A DNA stretch of 64,000 bases from Proteobacteria bacterium ST_bin14 (GTDB taxonomy: Bacteria; Pseudomonadota; Alphaproteobacteria; Sphingomonadales; Sphingomonadaceae), in the NCBI GenBank assembly GCA_002083655.1, contig MSXR01000006.1, forward strand, positions 53,483 to 117,482, given 5' to 3'. Below are positions 43,707 through 51,858 of the stretch, piece after piece. The notes under the pieces were generated by a model. That model did not search any database. It was not told where the DNA came from and saw only the letters and a list, made by a program, of their open reading frames with translations. Both the position numbers and the translations under genes were made by a program. The first letter of the stretch is position 1. The number at the start of each line of letters is the position of its first letter.

Positions 43707-43746
43707 GTTTCACTAAAATGACACGTTAATGTCACAAAAGTGAAAC
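43707..43746. promoter_or_regulatory. 40-bp nested palindrome upstream of the TPR-like gene
   Basis: Outer arms GTTTCAC (43707-43713) and GTGAAAC (43740-43746) share one centre with inner arms TGACA (43719-43723) and TGTCA (43730-43734). The site lies 35 bp before the start at 43782, a typical operator or activator position, in AT-richer DNA. The bound regulator is unknown. Confidence 0.55.
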
Positions 43747-43781
43747 CTCCCATGGTGGGCGGTGGTTGAAGGAGAAGGAAT

Positions 43782-44141
43782 ATGCGCATTTTTGTTCGCG
43801 CGCTAATTGTCACAGGGTTGCTGGCCATGCCCGTGCTTGCACAGGCGGCTGGTGACGACAATAATGGCTACACACAGATCATGCAGGGCAAGCTGGCTGC
43901 GGCTGAGGCGATGCTGGTGCAGCAGCGCCGGATGTTCCCGGGCGACGCCGATCTCACGCTCAATCTTGCGGCAATCTATGCCAATACCGGTCGCGTCACA
44001 CAGGCGCGCGCGCTTTATGCCGATGTGCTGCGCCAGCCCGACCAGAGTATGAAGATGGCGCATCAGCGCACTGCATCGTCGCATGTGATTGCGACGATTG
44101 GCCTGAAACGCATCGCAGCAACCGAGCTGACGGCGCGATAA
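43782..44141 (+). CDS. Small exported TPR-like protein
   Basis: The 119-aa protein has a signal peptide (RALIVTGLLAMPVLAQAAG). About one and a half TPR-like helical hairpins follow: YTQIMQGKLAAAEAMLVQQR, then DADLTLNLAAIYANTGRVTQ and ARALYADVL. Such proteins usually mediate protein contacts in the periplasm. ggagaagga precedes ATG 43782. The 290 bp upstream hold the exbD terminator and the nested palindrome. Its position beside the TonB operon suggests envelope function, but it has its own control. Confidence 0.8.
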   Translation: MRIFVRALIVTGLLAMPVLAQAAGDDNNGYTQIMQGKLAAAEAMLVQQRRMFPGDADLTLNLAAIYANTGRVTQARALYADVLRQPDQSMKMAHQRTASSHVIATIGLKRIAATELTAR

Positions 44142-44248
44142 ACGCCCCATTAAGGCCAATTACCAAGGTTTCGGGCGGGACGCCGTCCGAACCGCGGCAA
44201 CTTGGACAACGGGCGCGTCAAGGCGCGCCACGCACCCCGCCAGCACCG

Positions 44249-44803
44249 TTACAGCTTCGGCAGCGTTACGCCGCGCTGGCCCATATATTTTCCCGCCCGG
44301 TCCGCATAGCTGACCTCGCACGGTTCGTTACCCTGCAGGAACAGAAACTGGCACGCGCCTTCATTGGCATAAATCCGCGCGGGCAGGGGCGTGGTGTTGG
44401 AAAATTCCAGCGTCACATGCCCTTCCCAACCGGGCTCTAGCGGCGTGACGTTGACGATGATCCCGCAGCGCGCATAGGTCGATTTGCCGAGGCAGATGAC
44501 GAGCACATCGCGCGGCACCCGGAAATATTCCACCGTCCGCGCCAGCGCAAAGCTGTTGGGCGGGATGACGCAGACATCGGTTTTGCGATCGACAAAGCTG
44601 CTCGCGTCGAAATTCTTGGGGTCGACGATGGCGGAATCGACATTGGTGAAAATCTTGAACTCATCGGCCACGCGCGCGTCATAGCCATAGGATGACAGGC
44701 CGTAGGAAATACACCCGTCGCGCCGCTGATTTTCGACAAATGGCTCAATCATCCCGGTCGACAGCGCCTGTTCGCGGATCCAGCGATCGGACATGACGGA
44801 CAT
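44249..44803 (-). CDS. dcd: dCTP deaminase
   Basis: Dcd turns dCTP into dUTP, the main source of dUMP for thymidylate. The 184-aa trimeric dUTPase-fold enzyme starts SDRWIREQALSTGMIEPF. It shows SSYGYDARVADEFKIFTN, LVICLGKSTYARCGIIVNVT and EGHVTLEFSNTTPLPARIYA then NEG, with the catalytic Glu in the last. ATG 44803 has ggggagaat upstream; the longer open frame is not needed. It is a single gene with a 107-bp gap from the TPR-like gene. Confidence 0.97.
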   Translation of the reverse strand: MSVMSDRWIREQALSTGMIEPFVENQRRDGCISYGLSSYGYDARVADEFKIFTNVDSAIVDPKNFDASSFVDRKTDVCVIPPNSFALARTVEYFRVPRDVLVICLGKSTYARCGIIVNVTPLEPGWEGHVTLEFSNTTPLPARIYANEGACQFLFLQGNEPCEVSYADRAGKYMGQRGVTLPKL

Positions 44804-44878
44804 TGATGGATTCTCCCCGCTGCGATGATTAGCCAAGCTTTCGCGGGTAAGCGGCGCGGGGGCAAGGGGCGGCGTGCG

Positions 44879-45511
44879 CTACGCCGGCCGCCGCGCGCCG
44901 ATTTCCGCCTCGACATCGGGCAGCCGATCCTTGCCGAAATACAGCTCGTTACCCACGATGAACGACGGGATGCCGAACGCCCCGTGATCATAGGCGGCCT
45001 GGGTATTGGCGATCAGCGCTGCCTTGGTTGCATCGGCCTGGGCGAGCGTGATGAGCTGCTCGGCTGGAAGTCCGGCCTCAGCCAGGGTTGCGGCGATCAC
45101 GGCTGGATCATCAAGCTTGCGGGGCGCTTCCCACATGAAATGGAACATTGCCTCAACATAGCCGGGCAGCACATCCGTTGTCTGCGCTGCGACGGCCAGG
45201 CGCATCAATTGCAGTGTGTTGACGGGGAAATGCGGATTCATCTGAAACGCGGTCAGCCCGTGGCGGGCAACGAAACGTGCCATTTCGCGTCGTTCATAGG
45301 CGAGCTTGTGCGGGATGTTGGCAAAGGCAATCATCGGGGCCTGATTGCCCGTCAGCTTGAACAAACCGCCCAGCAGCACGGGCACGTAGCGGAATGTTGC
45401 GCCCGTCCGGCCCTCAATTCCCGGCAATATGCGGTGGGCGAGATAGGCGTTGGGGCTGCCAAAATCGAAGTAGAAGATCGGATCTGTACGCATCATATCA
45501 CCAGCTTTCAT
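44879..45511 (-). CDS. DsbA-family protein, 2-hydroxychromene-2-carboxylate isomerase-like
   Basis: The ~210-aa thioredoxin-fold protein matches the HCCA isomerase/kappa-GST group: IFYFDFGSPNAYLAHRILPG, VPVLLGGLFKLTGNQAP, and HGAFGIPSFIVGNELYFGKD near the end. The active position is Ser (GSPN) rather than a CxxC, so it is an isomerase or glutathione enzyme and not a disulfide oxidase. The start is uncertain because a 15-bp duplication makes several in-frame ATGs (45529, 45511, 45496, 45493). It directly follows the SDR gene in one operon. Confidence 0.86.
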   Translation of the reverse strand: MKAGDMMRTDPIFYFDFGSPNAYLAHRILPGIEGRTGATFRYVPVLLGGLFKLTGNQAPMIAFANIPHKLAYERREMARFVARHGLTAFQMNPHFPVNTLQLMRLAVAAQTTDVLPGYVEAMFHFMWEAPRKLDDPAVIAATLAEAGLPAEQLITLAQADATKAALIANTQAAYDHGAFGIPSFIVGNELYFGKDRLPDVEAEIGARRPA

Positions 45512-45522
45512 ATCACCAGCTT
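45493..45522. repeat. Perfect 15-bp tandem duplication at the SDR/isomerase junction
   Basis: tcatatcaccagctt occurs twice in direct succession. The duplicated unit includes the SDR stop codon and an ATG, so it repeats the stop-start junction and adds five residues (KAGDM) to the isomerase frame. It looks like a recent slippage event. Confidence 0.85.
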
Positions 45523-46268
45523 TCGCCATAGGGCCGCAGATCGAGTTCGTGCGTCCAGGCGTCGCGAGTCTGGTGGTGCAACTGCCAATAAGCCTCGGCG
45601 ATTGATGCCGGGTTCATCAGCGTATCGGCGGGCATCGCGGCAACAGCTTCGGCACCCCGCGCTGCGACCATCCGCTCGCGCACCCAGGCAGTATCGACAC
45701 CCGAATCAATCACCAGATGCGCAACATGGATATTCTGTGGCGCCAGCTCGCGCGCCATCGACTGCGCCGTTGCGCGCAGTCCCGCCTTGGCAGCGGCGAA
45801 TGCGGCATAGCCCTGGCCGCCACGCATGGATGCGGTAGCGCCGGTGAAGAATATCGATCCACGGCCATGGACAAGCATGCGCCGTGCCGCCTCTCGCCCG
45901 GTCAGGAACCCGGCATAACACGCCATTTCCCACACCTTTCGAAAGACGCGTTCGGTGGTGTCGAGCAGCGGAAACTGCACATTGGCACCGACGTTGAAGA
46001 TACACGCGGCCAGCGGTGCGCTGGCATCAGCGGCGTCGAGAAACCCGGCAATGGCTTCTTCTGACCGGGCATCGATCGTGTGGCCGGTAAAGCTGCCCCC
46101 GGCGGCTGCAATCACGGCAGCCAGCGGGGCCAGTTTATCACCCTGCCGCCGCCCGCCATGGACGACATATCCGCCAGCCGCAAAGCGCCGCGCAATCGCC
46201 GCGCCGATGAAATCGCCTGCACCGACAATCGCAACACTGGCGTGCCCGCCTTCGATCATGTTCGCCAT
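45513..46268 (-). CDS. Short-chain dehydrogenase-like protein lacking the catalytic Tyr
   Basis: The 251-aa protein has an SDR fold with a modified nucleotide loop (IVGAGDFIGAAIARRFA in place of TGxxxGIG) and FNVGANVQ at the NNAG position. At the usual YxxxK site it reads GYAAFAAAKAGL, so Phe stands in place of Tyr while Lys is kept. A Tyr three residues earlier cannot be assumed to substitute. It may have weak or altered activity. ATG 46268 is preferred for the ggag upstream. It is divergent from the HxlR regulator and heads an operon with the DsbA-family gene. Confidence 0.87.
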   Translation of the reverse strand: MANMIEGGHASVAIVGAGDFIGAAIARRFAAGGYVVHGGRRQGDKLAPLAAVIAAAGGSFTGHTIDARSEEAIAGFLDAADASAPLAACIFNVGANVQFPLLDTTERVFRKVWEMACYAGFLTGREAARRMLVHGRGSIFFTGATASMRGGQGYAAFAAAKAGLRATAQSMARELAPQNIHVAHLVIDSGVDTAWVRERMVAARGAEAVAAMPADTLMNPASIAEAYWQLHHQTRDAWTHELDLRPYGESW

Positions 46269-46288
46269 TGCCGACTCCATATTGATTT

Positions 46289-46305
46289 AAGACTGATTAG
46301 GTCTT
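46289..46305. promoter_or_regulatory. Operator-like dyad between SDR and HxlR genes
   Basis: AAGAC and GTCTT flank tgattag in the 70-bp space between divergent starts. This is the expected place for an HxlR autoregulatory and target site. Core symmetry is only 5+5 bp, so confidence is modest. Confidence 0.45.
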
Positions 46306-46338
46306 GTATTGGAACTTAGTCAATGGCAGAATCGCGTG

Positions 46339-46791
46339 ATGCGGTGGAACGACCTTGCCAATCAGGATTGCTCAATGGCGCGCGCGCTGGCGGTGGTGGG
46401 CGATCGATGGACGTTGCTGATCCTGCGCGATGCCTTTTTGGCGGTGCGGCGGTTCGATGATTTTCAGTCGCGGCTGGGCATTGCGCGGCGCGTGCTGGCG
46501 GAGCGGCTCGCCGGGTTGGTGGAAGACGACATATTGGCCAAATCTGCCTATCAGCAGCGCCCGACGCGCTATGAGTACCGGCTGACCGAAAAGGGTCTTG
46601 CGCTATACCCGGTGATTCTGGCGTTGGTGCATTGGGGGGACGCGCATTACACCGGGCCGCAGGGGCCACCGATGCTCCACCGGCACAAGGCATGCGGCCA
46701 TGATTTTCGTGCCGTGCTGGCCTGTTCGCACTGCGCCGAACCCGTTAGCGCGCGCGATGTTGTCGCGCATCCCCGCCCGGTGGCCGCTTAA
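46339..46791 (+). CDS. HxlR-family transcriptional regulator
   Basis: The 150-aa winged-helix protein has the HxlR pattern. A Cys near the N-terminus (DQDCSMARALAVVGDRWTLL form, beginning NQDCSMARAL) precedes ILRDAFLAVRRFDDFQSRLG. IARRVLAERLAGLVEDDIL and YEYRLTEKGLALYPVILALV follow. A Cys pair near the C-terminus (LACSHC) may add sensing. These regulators often respond to electrophiles and control adjacent reductases, which fits the divergent SDR operon. ATG 46339 is chosen, with GTG 46336 possible. Its stop overlaps the convergent cdd stop by 4 bp. Confidence 0.9.
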   Translation: MRWNDLANQDCSMARALAVVGDRWTLLILRDAFLAVRRFDDFQSRLGIARRVLAERLAGLVEDDILAKSAYQQRPTRYEYRLTEKGLALYPVILALVHWGDAHYTGPQGPPMLHRHKACGHDFRAVLACSHCAEPVSARDVVAHPRPVAA

Positions 46792-47255
46792 CCAATCCCC
46801 AAATCCGCCGGTCCGAATGCATCCGGCAGTAATTCTGACAGCAAATAGCGGGTCATCGCATCGCCCTCCGCCGCGCCGCACCACACGGTGATCTCGCGGT
46901 GGCCCATTTGGGCGGCTTCGTTGATCACCTGACGGCAGCGGCCACAGGGGCTGACGGGGGCCATGCCGCGCGGCACGCCGCCTGCGTCCATGGCGCCGCC
47001 GATGACGCCAATTGCCACCACGTCGCGCAATCGCCCCGCCGCACTGGTGCTGGCGAGCGCCACGGTTTCGGCGCAGAGCGACAGGCCGTAACTGGCATTT
47101 TCGAAATTAGCCGCCGTTATGATGCTGCCATCGTTCAGCAGCACCGCTGCCCCCACGCCGAAGCGCGAATAGGGGGCATGGGCGTTGAGCGCCGCGATGC
47201 GGGCGGCGGCGATCAGCCGCGCGCCGGTTGCCGGATCGGTCAGGTCGTTGATCAT
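46788..47255 (-). CDS. cdd: Cytidine deaminase
   Basis: Cdd hydrolyses (deoxy)cytidine to (deoxy)uridine in pyrimidine salvage. The 155-aa homotetrameric type shows HAPYSRFGVGAA, NASYGLSLCAETVALAS (zinc Cys and catalytic Glu) and SPCGRCRQVINEAA (other zinc Cys). ATG 47255 overlaps the upstream GH25 stop by one base, so they are coupled despite unrelated roles. It converges with the HxlR gene. Confidence 0.96.
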   Translation of the reverse strand: MINDLTDPATGARLIAAARIAALNAHAPYSRFGVGAAVLLNDGSIITAANFENASYGLSLCAETVALASTSAAGRLRDVVAIGVIGGAMDAGGVPRGMAPVSPCGRCRQVINEAAQMGHREITVWCGAAEGDAMTRYLLSELLPDAFGPADLGIG

Positions 47256-47947
47256 CACGGGGTTACCACATTCCAATGCACCGGGGTGGGGGCGCCATCG
47301 ATACGGCGCATGTCGCTGGCTTGCCACATTCGCCACGGGCGAGCTGCATAATCGGGCGGGAAAAAGTTTTGCGTGCTCCAGATTGGTCGGTCGATGGCCA
47401 ATGTTACCCGGTACGCCGCATCGAACCGGCGCGATACTTTCAGCAGCACGGGCCGCTGGATATGCGTTTCAATGGTCGCAATCAGCCGCTCAATTTCCCC
47501 GATCACCACGGCGCGTTCTGGCCGGGCGGCGCACCCATCCTCAAAATCGACGACCAGGGCAGGGGGCAGCGCATCACTGGTGCGAGGCACGGTGGTGTTG
47601 AAGTTGTTGGCCTGATCTGCCGCCAGCCTGCACAGCGAATAGACATGGATAGCACCGCGCCGCAGCCCTGCTGCATAAACGTCGCTCCAGTTCGCCGGAA
47701 ACATCGGGTCGCGGGTTTCTGCGCCGACCGTCGCTGTCAGATAGGCAAATGATGCACCGCCGCCGCGCACCACTGGCCATTCGATCACGCCATTGGCGGC
47801 GCTAACGTCTGGCCCCTGAAACGGATAGGATCGCGGGGCCGGATACCAGCTGATCGCGAACGACCACGCAACGATCACGGCCAGCCCGACCACGATCACC
47901 GCCGCGGTGATTTGTCGCGCGCGCCGCTGAAAAAGCCGCAGCGCCAA
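47255..47947 (-). CDS. Membrane-anchored GH25-type lysozyme
   Basis: The 230-aa protein has an N-terminal membrane anchor (AAVIVVGLAVIVAWSFAISW) followed by a GH25 barrel. PDVSAANGVIEW holds the first Asp, and the catalytic pair lies in LVVDFEDGC (D-x-E). GH25 muramidases cut the MurNAc-GlcNAc bond. A TTG start at 47947 is likely, 4 bp after the UPF0262 stop, with aaggg upstream; no ATG fits before the anchor. It may act in wall remodelling. Confidence 0.85.
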   Translation of the reverse strand: MALRLFQRRARQITAAVIVVGLAVIVAWSFAISWYPAPRSYPFQGPDVSAANGVIEWPVVRGGGASFAYLTATVGAETRDPMFPANWSDVYAAGLRRGAIHVYSLCRLAADQANNFNTTVPRTSDALPPALVVDFEDGCAARPERAVVIGEIERLIATIETHIQRPVLLKVSRRFDAAYRVTLAIDRPIWSTQNFFPPDYAARPWRMWQASDMRRIDGAPTPVHWNVVTP

Positions 47948-47951
47948 GCAA

Positions 47952-48434
47952 TCAGCCCTTGATGTGCAGCACGCAGATCAGCGTGAACATCCGCCGTGCG
48001 GTATCAAAATCAATGTCGATCTTGCCGACCAGTCGTTCCTTCAGCAACTCGGCGGCTTCGTTGTGGATCCCGCGCCGCGCCATATCGATCGTTTCGATCT
48101 GCTGCGGCGTCGCCGCGCGGATTGCCTGATAATAGCTATCGCAGATCGCGAAATAGTCCTTGATCGGCCGCCGGAAACGCCCGAGCCCAAGGACATAGGT
48201 TTCCAGCAGCGAATCATCCTCACGCGAGATGGAGATCGCCAGTCGCCCCTCCTCAACGCTCAGCTCGATTTTGAACGGGCCGGCATAAGCATCAGGATAT
48301 TCGCGGACAGGCGCGAAAAAATTGCCCTCGATCAAATCAAAGATCGCGATTCGGCGCTCCTGCTCGATATCGGCGCTGCGCCACAATATCGTGCGTTCGT
48401 CCAGTTTGACGTCAATGATCCTTGGATCGGCCAT
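47952..48434 (-). CDS. UPF0262 family protein
   Basis: The 160-aa protein matches the alphaproteobacterial UPF0262 family. Features include RIIDVKLDERTILWRSADIE, AIFDLIEGNFFAPV, and GPFKIELSVEEGRLAISISR. The final segment reads RRPIKDYFAICDSYYQAIR. No function is established. The start ATG 48434 has weak ribosome-site sequence. It heads a three-gene operon (UPF0262-GH25-cdd) and is divergent from dnaB across 132 bp. Confidence 0.88.
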   Translation of the reverse strand: MADPRIIDVKLDERTILWRSADIEQERRIAIFDLIEGNFFAPVREYPDAYAGPFKIELSVEEGRLAISISREDDSLLETYVLGLGRFRRPIKDYFAICDSYYQAIRAATPQQIETIDMARRGIHNEAAELLKERLVGKIDIDFDTARRMFTLICVLHIKG

Positions 48435-48504
48435 TTGACTGCTATCGGGGTTGGCTTGCCGGGAATCAACGGGGAAGCGTGAATCAACCCCTCCACCACC
48501 TGCT

Positions 48505-48513
48505 TTATCCACA
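48505..48513 (+). promoter_or_regulatory. Perfect DnaA box upstream of dnaB
   Basis: TTATCCACA, the consensus DnaA box, lies 54 bp upstream of the dnaB start in the UPF0262-dnaB divergent gap. A single box suggests transcription control rather than an origin; no cluster is seen nearby. DnaA regulation of dnaB is inference. Confidence 0.55.
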
Positions 48514-48566
48514 GCTACGCATCACGGAATGCTTGAGCCGGGCCGCCCGGTCTGGGATGAGGGCAG

Positions 48567-50072
48567 ATGGCATCAGCACTCATTCCTCCGCCGCCCCCCT
48601 TACCACCGCAACTGTCCCTGCCGCAAAATGTGGAGGCAGAAGCGGCAATGCTCGGCGCGATGATGATCGATAATCGGCTGGCCGATGACGTGATTGATCT
48701 GCTTGAGCCCGAGCATTTTTATGAGCCGGTGCATGGCCGCGTGTTTGGCGCGATAAAATTACTGCGTAAAACCGATATGTTGGCAACGCCGGTTACGCTG
48801 CGGCCGATGTTTGAGGCGGATGAGGGGATGCGCGCGCTGGGCGGGCCCAGCTATATGGCGCAATTGACGGGCAGCGGTGCGGGGCTGATCGGCGCGCGGC
48901 AGTTTGCCAAGCAAATCTATGATCTGGCGATGCTGCGGACATTGGTGTCGGTGGGACGGACGCTGGTCGATCGCGCGCTGGATACGTCCGAAGAGGTTAA
49001 TCCGCGCAAACAGATTGAGGAAGCCGAGGAGGAGCTGTTCAAGGTCGCCGCTGATGGCGGGGCCGAAAATACCGTCAAAAGCTTTGGCGACGCCGCCAAA
49101 ATGGCCGTGAAAATGGCGGAGCGTGCGCTGAATGCAGGCGGCAATCTGTCTGGCATCACCACGGGGCTCGATTCGGTGAACGCCAAGATGGGCGGGATGC
49201 ACCACAGCGATTTGATGATCCTGGCAGGCCGACCCGGCATGGGCAAAACCGCGCTTGCCACCAACATCGCCTTCAACGCCGCGCAGCGCTGGATGCGCGA
49301 CATGGCGGACGGGATTCCGCCTGATCGTTCGGTGGGGACCAAGGTTGCGTTCTTCAGCCTGGAAATGTCGGCTGATCAGCTCGCGACGCGTATCCTGTCC
49401 GAACAATCGCGGATCAGTTCTGAACGGTTGCGGATGGGCAAGATCAACAATGCCGAAATGAGCCGGCTGGTGCAGGCATCAATGGAGCTGCAGCATCTGC
49501 CGCTGTATATTGATGACACCGCCGGGCTGACGATTGGCGCGCTGCACACCCGAATGCGGCGGCTGCAGCGGCGGCATAATAACGAAATTGGACTGGTGGT
49601 GGTCGATTACCTGCAGCTGTTGCAGGGCAGCGGGCGCGGATCAAACGACAACCGCGTGCAGGAAATATCCGAAATCAGCCGCGGGCTGAAGACGATGGCG
49701 AAGGATCTGAACGTCTCCGTCATGGCGCTTTCCCAGCTCAGCCGTGCGGTGGAGCAGCGTGAGGATAAGCGGCCCCAGCTTTCCGATCTTCGCGAATCGG
49801 GATCGATCGAGCAGGACGCCGATATCGTGATGTTTGTGTACCGCGAGGATTATTACATCGCGATGCATGAGCCCGAACGCCCAGTGGCGAACAGCGCCGC
49901 CGATGTGCAGGACAAGCACGCCAAATGGTCGCAAACCTATCAGGAAAAGGCCGGGCTATCCGAACTGATCATCGCCAAGCAGCGCCACGGCGCGACTGGC
50001 AAAGTGACGCTGGCGTTTGAAGCGGAGTTTACCCGGTTCAGCGATGCGGCGTTACAGGGGTTTAATCCGTAA
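48567..50072 (+). CDS. dnaB: Replicative DNA helicase DnaB
   Basis: DnaB is the hexameric fork helicase. The 501-aa protein has an N-terminal helical domain (PQNVEAEAAMLGAMMIDNRL) and the RecA-like motor. Walker A is at residues 221-230 (GRPGMGKTAL), FFSLEMSADQLATRIL follows, Walker B is LVVVDYLQLLQGSG, and SQLSRAVEQREDKRPQLSDL then RESGSIEQDADIV completes it. No intein is present. The start ATG 48567 and the upstream DnaA box are in the 132-bp gap. Confidence 0.98.
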   Translation: MASALIPPPPPLPPQLSLPQNVEAEAAMLGAMMIDNRLADDVIDLLEPEHFYEPVHGRVFGAIKLLRKTDMLATPVTLRPMFEADEGMRALGGPSYMAQLTGSGAGLIGARQFAKQIYDLAMLRTLVSVGRTLVDRALDTSEEVNPRKQIEEAEEELFKVAADGGAENTVKSFGDAAKMAVKMAERALNAGGNLSGITTGLDSVNAKMGGMHHSDLMILAGRPGMGKTALATNIAFNAAQRWMRDMADGIPPDRSVGTKVAFFSLEMSADQLATRILSEQSRISSERLRMGKINNAEMSRLVQASMELQHLPLYIDDTAGLTIGALHTRMRRLQRRHNNEIGLVVVDYLQLLQGSGRGSNDNRVQEISEISRGLKTMAKDLNVSVMALSQLSRAVEQREDKRPQLSDLRESGSIEQDADIVMFVYREDYYIAMHEPERPVANSAADVQDKHAKWSQTYQEKAGLSELIIAKQRHGATGKVTLAFEAEFTRFSDAALQGFNP

Positions 50073-50112
50073 AGCGGGCCGGCGGGTCGGGTTATCAGAG
50101 GAAGCATATCGG

Positions 50113-51033
50113 ATGGATCGGTTGTTCTCTCACTCTATGATCTTGCCCCGCCGCTGGATGGCGCTGCTGCTGGTCACGCTGATGTTGTCGGGCTGCGGGC
50201 TGGCGCGCCGGGCGATGTATAGCCCCAGCACATGGGTCTTTGATATTCGCACCAGGAACCTGGCGGTCGTTCCCGAAGAAATCACGGTCACGACATCAGA
50301 TCATCTGACCCTGAAAAGCTACTACTGGGCCGGGGCAAAGGACGATCCGGACACCGTATTGTTTTTCCACGGGCGTGGATCACACCAGGCGATTGCCGCC
50401 AGATATGCGCAGCATATCCTTGGCCGGGGCGATAATGTGATGGTGGTTTCCTATCGCGGTTTTGGCGGCAATCCGGGTTCCCCCTCACGCGCGGGCATTT
50501 TGCGCGATGCTGATGCTTTTGTTGCCGAAGCCGTTCGGCGGACCGGCCCGCGCGCGCGATTATGGTTTGTGGGCCACTCGCTGGGGGGCGCGGTCGCGTT
50601 TGCGGCGGCGGAGCGATATGGCAAGCCATCAGGCGTTTTCGCGATTTCCACCTTCGGCCAGTTTACGGATGCCGCGCCAAAAATTGTGCGGGGGCTGATT
50701 CCGGAAAAATGGGATAATCTTGCCGTGGCTGGGCGCTTGAATGTACCGGTGGTGCTGTTGCACGGCGACCGCGACACCGTGGTTCCCTATACCAGCATGG
50801 CCAAGCTGTTGAATGCGGCGGCGGGCCCCACGCTGGCCATCACGATGCTGGATGCAACGCATAAACCCAATATGCAGTTGATCGGACCGTTTCTTGCAGC
50901 GGAGATTGACCGGATCAACACAGGCGATGATCCGCTGTCGCCGCCGCTGCCCGCCACCTGGTCGCTGTTGGGCAAGCACAGCGCGCAGGACGCACATGCC
51001 CCCGGTGCGGTGCAGGTAAAGCACGGGCATTAG
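50113..51033 (+). CDS. Lipoprotein-anchored alpha/beta hydrolase
   Basis: The 306-aa protein starts with a lipobox signal (RWMALLLVTLMLSGCGLARR). It has an alpha/beta-hydrolase core of the BAAT/DUF-like serine hydrolase type: TVLFFHGRGS, SYRGFGGNPGSPS and the nucleophile GHSLGGAVAF. An Asp lies in LHGDRDTVVPY, and a late His in DATHKPN. The substrate is unknown. ATG 50113 has gaggaag upstream. It lies 40 bp after dnaB and may share its message; it converges with cysH. Confidence 0.88.
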   Translation: MDRLFSHSMILPRRWMALLLVTLMLSGCGLARRAMYSPSTWVFDIRTRNLAVVPEEITVTTSDHLTLKSYYWAGAKDDPDTVLFFHGRGSHQAIAARYAQHILGRGDNVMVVSYRGFGGNPGSPSRAGILRDADAFVAEAVRRTGPRARLWFVGHSLGGAVAFAAAERYGKPSGVFAISTFGQFTDAAPKIVRGLIPEKWDNLAVAGRLNVPVVLLHGDRDTVVPYTSMAKLLNAAAGPTLAITMLDATHKPNMQLIGPFLAAEIDRINTGDDPLSPPLPATWSLLGKHSAQDAHAPGAVQVKHGH

Positions 51034-51087
51034 GCTGCGTTGAACTTACCGCTGTCCGCTTCAGCCGGACGGTTCGGGCCACAGGGG

Positions 51088-51858
51088 TCAACGCACCGTC
51101 ACTGCGCTTTCGCCAGGAACGTGAATGCCGCATTCAACCTTGTCCAGCCCACGCCAGCGGCCTGCGCGGGCGTCTTCACCGGGCTGGACCTGGCTGGTGC
51201 ACGGCGCGCAGCCGATGGAGGGGTAGCCGGCTGCCACCAGCGGGTGCGGTGGCAAATCATGCGCCGCGACATAGGCATCAAGATCGGCTTTTGACCAGCG
51301 CGCCAGGGGGTTGATCTTCAGTCGCCCGGCAGCGTCGCTGACATCCAGTTCAACATAGGCGAGGTTGGCGCGCGTGGCCGATTGAAAGCCCTTGCGACCG
51401 GTGATCGTCGCATCGACGCCGGCCATGGCCACCGCCAGCGGAGCGACCTTGCGGATGTCGCAGCAGCCGTCGGGATCATAGGACCAGCGCTGGCCGCTTT
51501 CGTCCCGCTTGGCGAGGATCTGCGGGTCGGGGCGAAGGTTTCGCAGATCGGTCAGCCCCAGCCGCGCGGCCAGCAGATCGCGATAGGCCAGCGTTTCGGG
51601 GAAATGTTTGCCGGTATCAAGGAACAGCACCGGCACCGACGCATCGATGCTGGCCACGAGATGCAGCAGCACCGCCGATTCGGCGCCGAATGATGAAACA
51701 ATCGCGACGCGCCCGGCCAACCCCTCTGCCAGCACCGTCTCCAGCATCGTGCGGGTATCGAGCGATTCAAATCGCGCGCTCAACGTTGCCACATCGATCG
51801 CTGTAAAGCGCGGTGCGGTGTCGACCATATCGACGGTTCGGGCAAGATTTTCAGCCAT
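51088..51858 (-). CDS. cysH: Phosphoadenylyl/adenylyl-sulfate reductase
   Basis: CysH reduces APS or PAPS to sulfite. The 256-aa protein has SSFGAESAVLLHLV in the PP-loop position and four iron-sulfur Cys: Cys132-Cys133 (DGCCDIRK) and Cys217/Cys220 (GCAPCTSQ). The redox Cys243 sits in VECGIH. The CC...CxxC set means a 4Fe-4S enzyme, which usually prefers APS. ATG 51858 overlaps the DUF934 stop by 8 bp. It is the last gene of the sulfate-reduction operon. Confidence 0.95.
   Translation of the reverse strand: MAENLARTVDMVDTAPRFTAIDVATLSARFESLDTRTMLETVLAEGLAGRVAIVSSFGAESAVLLHLVASIDASVPVLFLDTGKHFPETLAYRDLLAARLGLTDLRNLRPDPQILAKRDESGQRWSYDPDGCCDIRKVAPLAVAMAGVDATITGRKGFQSATRANLAYVELDVSDAAGRLKINPLARWSKADLDAYVAAHDLPPHPLVAAGYPSIGCAPCTSQVQPGEDARAGRWRGLDKVECGIHVPGESAVTVR

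Noticed and set aside
51054..51070. Small hairpin GTCCG/CGGAC between the convergent lipoprotein hydrolase and cysH genes
   Set aside because: Only five pairs and no T-run on either side; too weak to call a terminator.
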